DNA of 21,107 bases from Spirochaetae bacterium HGW-Spirochaetae-7 (lineage in GTDB: Bacteria > Spirochaetota > Spirochaetia > Treponematales > UBA12059). Made by a program: the position numbers and the translations under genes. Positions 12,476 to 20,344 of the stretch are shown here, in pieces. The first letter of the stretch is position 1. Each line of letters opens with the position of its first letter. Under the pieces are notes generated by a model, which did no database searches, was not told the DNA's origin, and saw only the letters and a list, made by a program, of their open reading frames with translations. Where the stretch lies: positions 1 through 21,107 of the forward strand of contig PGXR01000037.1 in NCBI GenBank assembly GCA_002839245.1. Reading direction: 5' to 3'.

Positions 12476-13594
12476 ATGAACCCGAACAACGTCATCATTC
12501 TCGCTTCCGTGTACCCGGCGGTCCTGCTGGCTTTGACGGGAACCGCTCTTGTTCGATTCGTCGCGGTGAAACGCGGCTGGTACGACGACCCTTCCAATCC
12601 GCGGAAGATTCATAGCGGAAAGATACCGCGGCTGGGCGGGGTGGGGATGTTCTGGGCTTTTGCGTTGACCCTGGGAGGCGTGGCCCTCGTGCTAAGGGGT
12701 GGTGACTTCGGTACGGCGACCTTCGCCCCTCCGCTAATCGTCGCTTTCGCGATTTGCCACTTCACCGGGCTTTTTGACGACTTCCATGAACTCCGGGCCA
12801 GGTGGAAGCTGCTCCTGCAGTCGCTGGCTGCCATTATCCTCGTCGTTGCCGGCTTCAGGTTCAGGATGATTCCCTTACCGGGCAACCTGGTGGACCTGGG
12901 CTACCTGTCCTATCCTCTGAGCTTCTTGTGGATAGTTGGTGTCTCCAACGCCATCAACATGATCGATGGCATGGATGGCCTTGCGGGCGGACTAGTGGCG
13001 ATCGCCGCCTTCACCTACGGAATTGTCTACACCTCGGTCGGCAACAGCGCAGCAGCGATCACTGCTTTCATCCTTGCGGGTGCCGTACTGGGATTCCTCT
13101 TCCACAATTACCCGCCCGCCAAAATATTCATGGGCGACTCGGGCAGCCTTTTCCTGGGCATCGCCATAGCGACCCTTCCTCTGCTCGGCCGTGGCGCCTA
13201 CTCCGAATCTTCGGGATTGTTTGTCGGTATCACGCTGGTTCTCATCCCGGTATTCGACGTGTTCGCGGCCATTTTGAGAAGGCTCAGGCGCGGAGTATCG
13301 GTCATGAGTCCCGACAAGGAGCACCTTCACCACAAGGTGATGAGCCTGGGCTTCGAGCAACGAACGGTATTGCTCATGATCTACGCCGTAGACCTGCTGC
13401 TTTCCTGCCTTGTGCTCTCCGGCCTCATCCTGCCATACCGTATATTTTTTAGCCTTCTGGTGTTGTCTTGGTTCATCACCGTCTTAAGTTTCATCTGGCT
13501 CCACTTCGCGACGAATCCTGAACAGCGTCACGACGACTACTGTGCAAAAAAGAACTCGGGACCGAAACGAAAGGGCGCTGAGGATAAGCCATGA
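12476..13594 (+). CDS. wecA: Undecaprenyl-phosphate GlcNAc-1-phosphate transferase (WecA/TagO type)
   Basis: Polytopic membrane enzyme of the MraY/WecA family, 372 residues with about ten transmembrane helices. Diagnostic cytoplasmic motifs: HSGKIPRLGGVGMF near the N-terminus, GLFDDFHEL with the Asp-Asp pair, NAINMIDGMDGLAGG, FMGDSGSLFLG, and the HLHHKVMSLGF loop (His-x-His-His) that distinguishes WecA-like proteins from MraY. It starts glycans by loading a HexNAc-1-phosphate on undecaprenyl phosphate. An AGAGG lies before the ATG. The last base triplets overlap the next gene (ATGA). The C-terminal cytoplasmic tail is charged. It sits directly after a second, unrelated initiating enzyme (WbaP type). 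wecA is the closest symbol; the exact sugar is not determined. Confidence 0.9.
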   Translation: MNPNNVIILASVYPAVLLALTGTALVRFVAVKRGWYDDPSNPRKIHSGKIPRLGGVGMFWAFALTLGGVALVLRGGDFGTATFAPPLIVAFAICHFTGLFDDFHELRARWKLLLQSLAAIILVVAGFRFRMIPLPGNLVDLGYLSYPLSFLWIVGVSNAINMIDGMDGLAGGLVAIAAFTYGIVYTSVGNSAAAITAFILAGAVLGFLFHNYPPAKIFMGDSGSLFLGIAIATLPLLGRGAYSESSGLFVGITLVLIPVFDVFAAILRRLRRGVSVMSPDKEHLHHKVMSLGFEQRTVLLMIYAVDLLLSCLVLSGLILPYRIFFSLLVLSWFITVLSFIWLHFATNPEQRHDDYCAKKNSGPKRKGAEDKP

Positions 13595-15237
13595 GAAAAA
13601 TTCAGTTGCTGACGATTGCGTTACTGGTTTTTGCGGCAGGCGTCTTGACGGCGCAGGAATTCTCCTATGATTCAAAATATGTGGTGGAACTGCGACAGGC
13701 GTACATTCGAGCGGGCAGGGTTTTTCCGTATTCTAGCTTCCCGGTAACGCTCAGGCAATTGAACGATGCGGCAGAGCGGTTGGATTTGACGAACGCATAC
13801 GAAAGCGAAGCGGCCGAGGACGGGGTCCGATACCTGTTTTTTATAGACGGCTATCTCGGGGCAAACGCGAGCAGCGATGGCCGCCTCGTGGAACCAGTTG
13901 CACCCCGTGACGGCATAGACATCCAACGTTCATGGTACCAGCGGCCTCCTTTTCTTCGGCTCGGCGCCTCGATCTCGGGTGAAACCGGCTTGTTGGCGGC
14001 TATCGAATTCGAAGGTCGCAAGGAATGGAGCGGCGACTGGTTCAATTCCTGGAACCTGCCGGCTGATGGCGGGCAAGGCTACGGCTTGCTTTTCGACAAC
14101 CAGATGCTGGCGCGCGGCATCCTGTCGTGGCAGGGAAAGGACCTGCGGCTCAGCCTCGGGCGGGATCCAACCCACATCGGACCCGCGGGGGTACTCGGAC
14201 TGTATCCGTCGTCGCGCCTGCCGTATCTTGACGCCTTCCGCCTCGACGGCAACATAGGGCGGCTCAGGATTGACTGGCTGTTCGGCGGCTTCCATCCCAT
14301 TCAGTCATGGGAAGCCATACTGGACGGTACCGGTGCTTATTATAACGATGTGATCAAGGTGGAAGAGCAGTGGGACGGCTCGAACCCTATCCCCGTGTTC
14401 TTCGGTATCCACCGGCTGCAGTATGTCGGAGACCGCTTGCGCCTGAGCATAGGGGAGGAGATATTCTACGCGAGGAACCCGATGTTCTTCGAGGCCAACG
14501 ATTTTCTCCCGATCGCCACTTGGCACGGACTGGATTTCTATCCCGACAATATGGCTCTGATCCTGGATTTTTCCTGGGCGGTGACGAACGGGTTGACCCT
14601 GCACGGCATGGCCGGGTACGACGACATCAGTTCCGATATCTTCGGCATTTACGACAGCCCGGTCCCGACCATCGACGCGTACGTATTGGCGTTGGAGTTC
14701 GACGCGCCCGTTGCCGGCACCAGGGTGAGCGGCATGGTACAAGCCGGGTATACTCACTACCTCTGGGGTAATTTCAACGCTAATACCTCGAGCGGTGGCG
14801 GCTGGAATACTACGAAGGATCCCCTCCTGCTCGCCAGGCACGTGGCCCGCTACTATACCGATGACGGGGATGGAGTGCTCTTGCCCTTCTCCAGTCCCTA
14901 CGGTCCGGGCGCCCTTTGGTTCGAGACAAGCCTGGAGGCCAAGCCTTTCGGGGACTGGCTGCTATTGGGCCTGGACCTGTTCGTACTCTCCAAGAACACG
15001 CAGGCCAGCCTTGTCACCACGGCGTACGAGAGGTCGAGTACGGTGGAGAACGCCCCGAGGACGGTCCTCGTGGAACTGGGCCTTCCCGTCGAGACGCACT
15101 TCTCCACATCGATTGGAACGGCGCTGCTCGGTTTCAGGCCTTCCATGTCCTTCCTGGACGGACAGCTTTCGATGAACATGGATCTCAGGTTCGGCATGAA
15201 GATGGGCGGCAGCGACGGCGCGCTGAAGCAGTACTGA
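13591..15237 (+). CDS. Outer-membrane beta-barrel protein, Wzi-like capsule assembly
   Basis: 548 residues. The N-terminal MRKIQLLTIALLVFAAGVLTAQ is a Sec signal peptide with a likely cleavage after LTA. There is no lipobox cysteine. The mature protein has many alternating hydrophobic strands ending in aromatic residues and no long hydrophobic helix, as in a beta-barrel. LSLGRDPTHIGPAG, FRLDGNIGRLRIDWLFGG and FFGIHRLQYVGDRLRLSIGEE resemble the Wzi family, which helps hold capsule at the outer surface. Placement between WecA and glycosyltransferase genes fits a surface-glycan role. The Wzi assignment comes from pattern memory and is less certain than the outer-membrane location; another barrel porin is possible. 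The start overlaps the wecA stop, and the end overlaps the next ATG (TGATG). Confidence 0.65.
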   Translation: MRKIQLLTIALLVFAAGVLTAQEFSYDSKYVVELRQAYIRAGRVFPYSSFPVTLRQLNDAAERLDLTNAYESEAAEDGVRYLFFIDGYLGANASSDGRLVEPVAPRDGIDIQRSWYQRPPFLRLGASISGETGLLAAIEFEGRKEWSGDWFNSWNLPADGGQGYGLLFDNQMLARGILSWQGKDLRLSLGRDPTHIGPAGVLGLYPSSRLPYLDAFRLDGNIGRLRIDWLFGGFHPIQSWEAILDGTGAYYNDVIKVEEQWDGSNPIPVFFGIHRLQYVGDRLRLSIGEEIFYARNPMFFEANDFLPIATWHGLDFYPDNMALILDFSWAVTNGLTLHGMAGYDDISSDIFGIYDSPVPTIDAYVLALEFDAPVAGTRVSGMVQAGYTHYLWGNFNANTSSGGGWNTTKDPLLLARHVARYYTDDGDGVLLPFSSPYGPGALWFETSLEAKPFGDWLLLGLDLFVLSKNTQASLVTTAYERSSTVENAPRTVLVELGLPVETHFSTSIGTALLGFRPSMSFLDGQLSMNMDLRFGMKMGGSDGALKQY

Positions 15238-16310
15238 TGCGCATATTGCAGGTCGTGACGCGATCCGAACTCGGCGGAGCACAGAGCGTCATGCGTTTCC
15301 TGTCAGAAGGACTCGCCGGGCGAGGGCACGAGCTGTTCATCGCCAGCGGACCCGAGGGTGCGGGAGAGGCCTGGCGGGGCATCGCGGGAGGCGTCGGGCT
15401 TGAACCCGTGCCGCACCTGCTGCGTCGCGTGAGTCCGGTGGACGACTTCAGGGCTACAGCGGAACTCGCTCGCATCTATCACAGACTGCAGCCCGACATC
15501 ATCCACCTGCATACCTCCAAGGCGGCCGCCCTGGGGCGCCTGGCACCCGGCAAGAATAGGGCCCGCATCGTGTATACGATGCACGGCTACGACCAGTTGC
15601 GGGTGGGCAACCGGAAATTCCTGGGAATCGATCGATGGCTGAGCCGCACAAGAGCTGCCCTCGTTGCCGTGAGCGCCGTCGACGAAAAGGCCATGGTGGC
15701 CGATGGCTATCCGGTTCCCCGTCTCATCCCGAACGGCGTCAAGGCTCCGGTCGCCGGCAGGGACGACGAAGCGGCCCGCATTATCAAAGCCCTGACAGGC
15801 AGGGGCCTGCCTGTCGTCTTGGTCATCGCGAGGGACGCGGCTCCCAAGCGGCCGGATCTGTTCATCGATGTCGCGGCACGGCTAGTGGGAAGGGCCAGTT
15901 TCGTGTGGGCAGGCAATGCCTTAAGCATGACTATGGTCGGCCCGACCTGGCTGGGAACGGTGCGCGACGCGGCCTCGCTGCTACCGCTCGTGGATATCGC
16001 CTTCTTGCCGAGCGACCACGAGGGTTCGCCCATGTTCATACTGGAAGCGCTGGCGGCAGGCGTTCCCGTGGTGGCCTCCGCTGTCGGGGGCATACCCGAA
16101 ATCCTGGCTTCTGGCGGCGGGCGGGCGGTGGACAATGATCCAAAAGTCATGGCGGCAGCCTTGCTTGCATATATCGAAGATGGTGCCGAGAGGAGCCGGC
16201 AAGGCGCGGCTGCCCGGTCCAACTGGGAGAGCCGCTACTCGGCGGATTCGATGACCTTAGCATACGAGCGGCTCTACGCTTCCATTATCGTCAAGGATGG
16301 GAAACGATGA
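15237..16310 (+). CDS. Glycosyltransferase family 4
   Basis: 357 residues, GT-B fold retaining glycosyltransferase. The N-terminal domain opens with MRILQVVTRSELGGAQSVMRFL (sugar-acceptor side), then PDIIHLHTSKAAALGRL and the THGYD-like MHGYDQ. The C-terminal nucleotide-sugar domain has the E-x7-E motif (EGSPMFILE) followed by ALAAGVPVVASAVGGIPEIL. The ATG at 15237 shares one base with the previous stop (TGATG). The frame is open much further upstream, but that part overlaps the outer-membrane gene and looks unlike a GT4. The stop overlaps the next gene (ATGA). It probably adds one sugar on the cytoplasmic face; substrate unknown. Confidence 0.9.
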   Translation: MRILQVVTRSELGGAQSVMRFLSEGLAGRGHELFIASGPEGAGEAWRGIAGGVGLEPVPHLLRRVSPVDDFRATAELARIYHRLQPDIIHLHTSKAAALGRLAPGKNRARIVYTMHGYDQLRVGNRKFLGIDRWLSRTRAALVAVSAVDEKAMVADGYPVPRLIPNGVKAPVAGRDDEAARIIKALTGRGLPVVLVIARDAAPKRPDLFIDVAARLVGRASFVWAGNALSMTMVGPTWLGTVRDAASLLPLVDIAFLPSDHEGSPMFILEALAAGVPVVASAVGGIPEILASGGGRAVDNDPKVMAAALLAYIEDGAERSRQGAAARSNWESRYSADSMTLAYERLYASIIVKDGKR

Positions 16311-17353
16311 CCCCCTATGTTCTTGCCTTTGCGTTGCCTGTCCTGCTCTTTCCCCTGCGAAAGCTCAACCGCTACGCTTTCATCGTAGCCTTGAGCCTTG
16401 GCTGGTCCCTGTTCGCGGGACTTCGCCTGGGCATTGGCGGCCATGATTATTTTGCCTACGAGGACTTCTTCAAAGCCTTGCGAGGACTGAGTTTTGAGAG
16501 CGCCGCTGGCCGGTTCGAGCCGTTGTTCAGGTGGCTCGGTTTGCTGTCAAAGAGTTTCGGCATGGGCTTTCATGGCTTTCTGTCCCTGACCGCGCTGCTA
16601 GCCGTGCTGCCCGCCGTGTACGTCGTAGACAGGCGTTCCGGAGACAGCCCGGTGGCGCTCTTCGTCTTCGGCGTCGAGTGGATGCTTTACGGTAGCTTCG
16701 TGATACTCAGGCAGAGCATCGCCATGGGGCTAGGGTTTCTGGCCTATGATGCGCTGGAAGAAAAACGATACAAGGCATTTTTCCTGCTTGGCGTGCTTGC
16801 TTCCGGTTTTCATTATTCTGCCCTTGTACTGTTGGTCCTGCCACTTTTCCAGAAGGAACTTGACTGGCGACTCAGGAACTGCCTCTTCATCGGAGCTTTC
16901 ACGGCGCTTGTCGTCCTCGAGGTATTCCTGAATAACAGCGCTGCATTTGGCAACCAGAATTGGCTGTTGAGGAGACTACTTCTTTACTTGGGGCCTGGTG
17001 GCAACAACAGGCTCAACCTGCTCAACATCGCCGAGATTGGCGCGTTGTCGATCTTGGTATACCGCTATGTTGTGTTCGAGAAGCCTTTATTCAGGAACGC
17101 ATATTTCATTTACATCTGCTTCGCCGTACTGGCGTTGCAGGATGCCATCTTCATACGCTTTGGCTGGTATTTCGAGATTGCCATTGCGCTTCTGCTTCCA
17201 GGCATCATTCGAGAAGCCTGGAAGAGGCGATACGAGGGAGTTGTCGTATCGTTGGGCTTGTTCCTGTACTACTCGGCGAAGACTGCCAGATGGCTTCTTA
17301 CGAACAGCGACTATTTAGGCGGTTTCCTGCCTTATCGATGGATAATCGGGTAA
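16307..17353 (+). CDS. EpsG-family polysaccharide polymerase (Wzy-like)
   Basis: 348-residue polytopic membrane protein with about ten hydrophobic helices. The EpsG-type signature is visible: GGHDYFAYEDFF after the second helix, a RFEPLFRWLGLLSK segment, and FVILRQSIAMGLGFLAY in the middle with the conserved Arg-Gln. This family is thought to polymerise repeat units in capsule and exopolysaccharide loci. It is the only polymerase candidate in the window. It overlaps the preceding GT4 by ATGA. About 110 bases without a recognised gene separate it from the next GT2 start. Confidence 0.82.
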   Translation: MTPYVLAFALPVLLFPLRKLNRYAFIVALSLGWSLFAGLRLGIGGHDYFAYEDFFKALRGLSFESAAGRFEPLFRWLGLLSKSFGMGFHGFLSLTALLAVLPAVYVVDRRSGDSPVALFVFGVEWMLYGSFVILRQSIAMGLGFLAYDALEEKRYKAFFLLGVLASGFHYSALVLLVLPLFQKELDWRLRNCLFIGAFTALVVLEVFLNNSAAFGNQNWLLRRLLLYLGPGGNNRLNLLNIAEIGALSILVYRYVVFEKPLFRNAYFIYICFAVLALQDAIFIRFGWYFEIAIALLLPGIIREAWKRRYEGVVVSLGLFLYYSAKTARWLLTNSDYLGGFLPYRWIIG

Positions 17354-17463
17354 AGCCCGTGCCATGCGCAAGCAGTCAAATTAATGTCGAAGGCGCGGCC
17401 GAGCATGGCGCTTGTTCGGCAGTATCTGCGCAGCGTCTACGCGTTGCTCTCCGGAAAATAGAC

Positions 17464-18369
17464 ATGCAAACACCCCGGTTCACCATTTTGACGACAACCT
17501 ACAATCGGGCTCATACTCTCGGAGCGCTGGCTGCCTCGCTTGAGGCCCAGACGGAGCAGGATTTCGAATGGTTGGTCGTGGATGACGGCTCGAGCGATGG
17601 CACCGGGGAACTGCTCAAAGCTCTGTCCCTCTCGTGGGGGGACAAGCTGCGCTTCGAGTATAGGACCAACGGCGGCAAGCATCGCGCCTTGAACTACGGA
17701 ATGAGTGCAGCCAGGGGCCGGTGGATATTTATTGTGGATTCGGACGACCGCTTGCCCACTGACGCACTCGAGAAGGCATCCAGGCTCATTGCGGAAGCCG
17801 ACGCGGAGCCGGATTGCGCCGGCATCATGGGGCTCCGGGTCGATCCTGAGGGAGGGGTGCTCGGTGAGCGCTTGCCTGACGACGTCCGCTTCATGGACGC
17901 CGCCTCCCTGACCTACCGGCGTGGTATCCGCGGGGACAAGGCGGAGTTGTTCAAGGCCGAGGTGCTGCGGTCGTTCCCTTTCCCTGAATTCGAGGGCGAA
18001 ACCTTCATCACAGAATGCGTGGTGTGGTACAGGATAGCCAGGTCGGGTAAAACTCTGCTGGTCACGAACGACGTGCTCTATGTCTGCGATTACCAGGGAG
18101 ACGGACTGTCCGCCAAGAGCCTGGAACTCAGGGTGCGCAACCCGGAGGGAACCCTGCTTTTCTACAGGGAGGCCCTCGATTTGGATATTCCCTTTCCGGG
18201 ATTGCTGCGCGAGGCCATCAACCTCATGCGTTTCTCGATCCTGGCCAGGCGTTCGCCGGTAGACGAAATACTGAAACTTTCGAGGCGGCGCTGGATACCC
18301 GTCCTTGGCCTGATGCCAGCGCTGGTTCTGGCCTTCTGGGACAAGCGCAGTCTGGGCGGATACGCGTGA
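17464..18369 (+). CDS. Glycosyltransferase family 2
   Basis: 301 residues, GT-A fold. TILTTTYNRAHTLGALAASL opens the nucleotide-binding domain; VVDDGSSDGTGELL carries the first Asp pair, GGKHRALNYGMSAARGRWIFIVDSDDRL the DxD-type motif. The C-terminal third holds the acceptor side, with no clear membrane anchor. ATG 17464 is preceded by GGAAAA. An in-frame ATG at 17338 would overlap the polymerase gene and add a non-homologous leader, so it is less likely. A motif copy at 17621 encodes K-A-L-S-L in the loop after DDGSSDGTGE and can pair with GGGGACAAGCT at 17638-17648. The stop overlaps the next GTG (GTGA). Confidence 0.9.
   Translation: MQTPRFTILTTTYNRAHTLGALAASLEAQTEQDFEWLVVDDGSSDGTGELLKALSLSWGDKLRFEYRTNGGKHRALNYGMSAARGRWIFIVDSDDRLPTDALEKASRLIAEADAEPDCAGIMGLRVDPEGGVLGERLPDDVRFMDAASLTYRRGIRGDKAELFKAEVLRSFPFPEFEGETFITECVVWYRIARSGKTLLVTNDVLYVCDYQGDGLSAKSLELRVRNPEGTLLFYREALDLDIPFPGLLREAINLMRFSILARRSPVDEILKLSRRRWIPVLGLMPALVLAFWDKRSLGGYA
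17621..17629 (+). repeat. CTCTGTCCC motif copy inside the GT2 gene
   Basis: Exact 9-mer in AAAGCTCTGTCCC, the only copy after 10.5 kb. With GGGGACAAGCT at 17638-17648 it forms an imperfect inverted pair (one bulged C) inside coding sequence. Confidence 0.75.
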
Positions 18370-19475
18370 AGATATTGCATGTGATCAATTCCCTGGCAGC
18401 CGGAGGGGCTGAGCGCCTCCTTGCGACCTTGCTGCCCAGGTTCGTCTCGCGCGGTGCGAGCGTCTCATTGCTCGTTCTCGACGCCAGGGGCGACGCCTTC
18501 TCTGCGGGACTCGCCGCGGGCGGCGTCGACGTGCGCTTCGCGAGAGCAGAAGGAGCCAACGTCTATTCGCCGGCCAGGATCAGGGACATCGCGGGTGCGA
18601 TTCGTTTATTTTCTCCGCACATAGTACACGCGCACCTGGCGCCGAGCTTTCATTGGTGCGCCTTGGCATGCGGGCGGCGCAGGCCGGGTGGAGCCCGCCT
18701 CGTCGCTACCGAGCACGCGATGAAAAATCGAAGGATGTCGCTGCCCATACTGTCGCGGCTCGAGCGTTCCGCATACGGCCGCTACGACAGGATCATCTGC
18801 GTGAGCGGCGAGGTGGCCAGAGCTGTCTCCGGATGGCTCGGAATGGATGCGGGTAATTTTCCGGTGATACAGAATGGAATTGAATTAGGCGGGGACGCCA
18901 TGGGCGAACTCAGGGCGGACGCCGCGATCCGTCAATGGAAAGACGGCCGATTCCTGGTAGCCATGACGGCCCGCTTCGTCGAAGCCAAGGACCACGCGAC
19001 GGCCTTGAGCGTCCTGGCGGCCTTGCCCGACTCGTTCGCCATGGCTTTCGCGGGCGACGGCCCACTGTTATCAGCGATGAGGCAGGAGGTCATCCGCCTG
19101 GGTTTGGAGAGCCGGGCCTGGTTCGCGGGCACGGTCACGGACATTGGATCCTTTCTGGCGTCGGCCAACGCCTACCTCCAGCCGTCTCGCGATGAAGGAT
19201 TCGGGATAGCGGTACTTGAGGCCATGGCCGCGGGACTTCCGGTGGTGGCAAGCGACGTCGGCGGACTTAAGACCTTGGTGGGCGGGGCGGGAACACTCGT
19301 GACGCCTGGTGATGTTGATGGTTTCTCCTTAGCGCTACGCAAGTTGGCGGACGATGCAGCCCTTAGGGCCAAATCTATCGCGCGCGGTAAGGCTCGTTCC
19401 AGACTCTACGACATAGAAGAGAGCGTCGACTGGTACATGGAACTTTATGACAGCGTACTGGGAGCGGCTGAATGA
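18366..19475 (+). CDS. Glycosyltransferase family 4
   Basis: 369 residues, GT-B fold, starting with GTG at 18366 in the stop of the GT2 (GTGA). N-terminal MKILHVINSLAAGGAERLLATLL, then HIVHAHLAPSFHW, and ICVSGEVARAV before the inter-domain linker. The C-terminal domain reads AMTARFVEAKDHATAL, FAGDGPLLSAM and the E-x7-E motif EGFGIAVLE, then AMAAGLPVVASDVGGLKTLV. The layout is like WbpY/CapM-type mannosyl or galactosyl transferases, but the specificity cannot be set. It is clearly distinct in sequence from the first GT4, so it likely adds a different sugar. Confidence 0.9.
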   Translation: MKILHVINSLAAGGAERLLATLLPRFVSRGASVSLLVLDARGDAFSAGLAAGGVDVRFARAEGANVYSPARIRDIAGAIRLFSPHIVHAHLAPSFHWCALACGRRRPGGARLVATEHAMKNRRMSLPILSRLERSAYGRYDRIICVSGEVARAVSGWLGMDAGNFPVIQNGIELGGDAMGELRADAAIRQWKDGRFLVAMTARFVEAKDHATALSVLAALPDSFAMAFAGDGPLLSAMRQEVIRLGLESRAWFAGTVTDIGSFLASANAYLQPSRDEGFGIAVLEAMAAGLPVVASDVGGLKTLVGGAGTLVTPGDVDGFSLALRKLADDAALRAKSIARGKARSRLYDIEESVDWYMELYDSVLGAAE

Positions 19476-20344
19476 TGGCTTCCTTTACGGACGAGATTCT
19501 TTGCGCCGCGGCCACGTTGCGTGTCGACGGTCTGTTCGATTTGCTGCGCCGTGCCAGGCTCGGTAGCTCCTGGATCCGAGTCCTGGCCTACCATGGTACG
19601 CCTGACGCCTCGATCGAGTCGCTCGAAGAGCAGTTGCGGTACCTGGCCGAGCGGTTCCAGTGCGTCGACCAGGACGCGCTGTCTATGTTTCTCAATGGGA
19701 GCCTGCGGCTGGAGCGGCCAGGCCTGGTCATCAGTTTCGACGACGGCCTGCGTGACAACTACACGAACGCCGCGCCGATGCTTGAGAGGCATGGGCTCAG
19801 CGGCTGGTTCTTCGCCACGTCGACGCTTCCTTCGTTGCCTGAAAGCGAACAGCTTGCTTTCTGCGGGTCGCACGAACTCATCGTTCCACCTGGGACCGAA
19901 GGCCGTATCGCGATGAACTGGGCTGAATTGCGGGATCTGGCCGGGCGTGGACACACCATCGGGTGCCATACGGCCAATCATCGCCGGTTCAGGTCAGAAA
20001 TCCCTGCGGAACTTGTCGAAAGCGAGATTTCGACATCGAGCGCGGTATTTCTCGAACGTCTGGGGCGCGTACCTTCCAGTTTCGCCTGGGTCGGAGGCGA
20101 ACCCGACACGTACTCCGTCACCGGATTGGCGGCCATCAGGAAGGCGGGTTACCGCTTCGCGTTCACGACGCGATCCGCGCCGGTCACGCACACGTCCAAT
20201 CCGTTCCTGTTGCATAGGACGGTGCTCGACGCGTCCATGCCCTTCGGTGCATTCAGGATGAAGGTGGCCGGAGCGAGCGACCTTGCGCACGCGGCGTCGC
20301 GGAGCGCGCTGGAACGTTCCCTGCCGACTTTGGTCAAGCCATGA
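19472..20344 (+). CDS. Polysaccharide deacetylase (NodB/CE4 family)
   Basis: 290 residues. The CE4 metal-binding residues are visible: Asp90-Asp91-Gly in ISFDDGLRDN (motif 1), and His166-x3-His170 in IGCHTANH (motif 2). Near the N-terminus WIRVLAYHGT is the usual YH start of these enzymes. There is no signal peptide, so either it acts in the cytoplasm on lipid-linked intermediates or it is exported by another route. It likely removes N-acetyl (or O-acetyl) groups from HexNAc units of the glycan. It overlaps both neighbours by ATGA, in the middle of the locus. Confidence 0.88.
   Translation: MMASFTDEILCAAATLRVDGLFDLLRRARLGSSWIRVLAYHGTPDASIESLEEQLRYLAERFQCVDQDALSMFLNGSLRLERPGLVISFDDGLRDNYTNAAPMLERHGLSGWFFATSTLPSLPESEQLAFCGSHELIVPPGTEGRIAMNWAELRDLAGRGHTIGCHTANHRRFRSEIPAELVESEISTSSAVFLERLGRVPSSFAWVGGEPDTYSVTGLAAIRKAGYRFAFTTRSAPVTHTSNPFLLHRTVLDASMPFGAFRMKVAGASDLAHAASRSALERSLPTLVKP

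Noticed and set aside
14916..15236. Upstream extension of the first GT4 frame
   Set aside because: It is the out-of-frame reading of the outer-membrane protein gene. The GT4 fold clearly begins at MRILQVV.
17338..17463. Longer N-terminus for the GT2 from ATG 17338
   Set aside because: It would overlap the polymerase gene and add about 42 residues unlike GT2 proteins, which begin close to the TILTTTYNRA strand.
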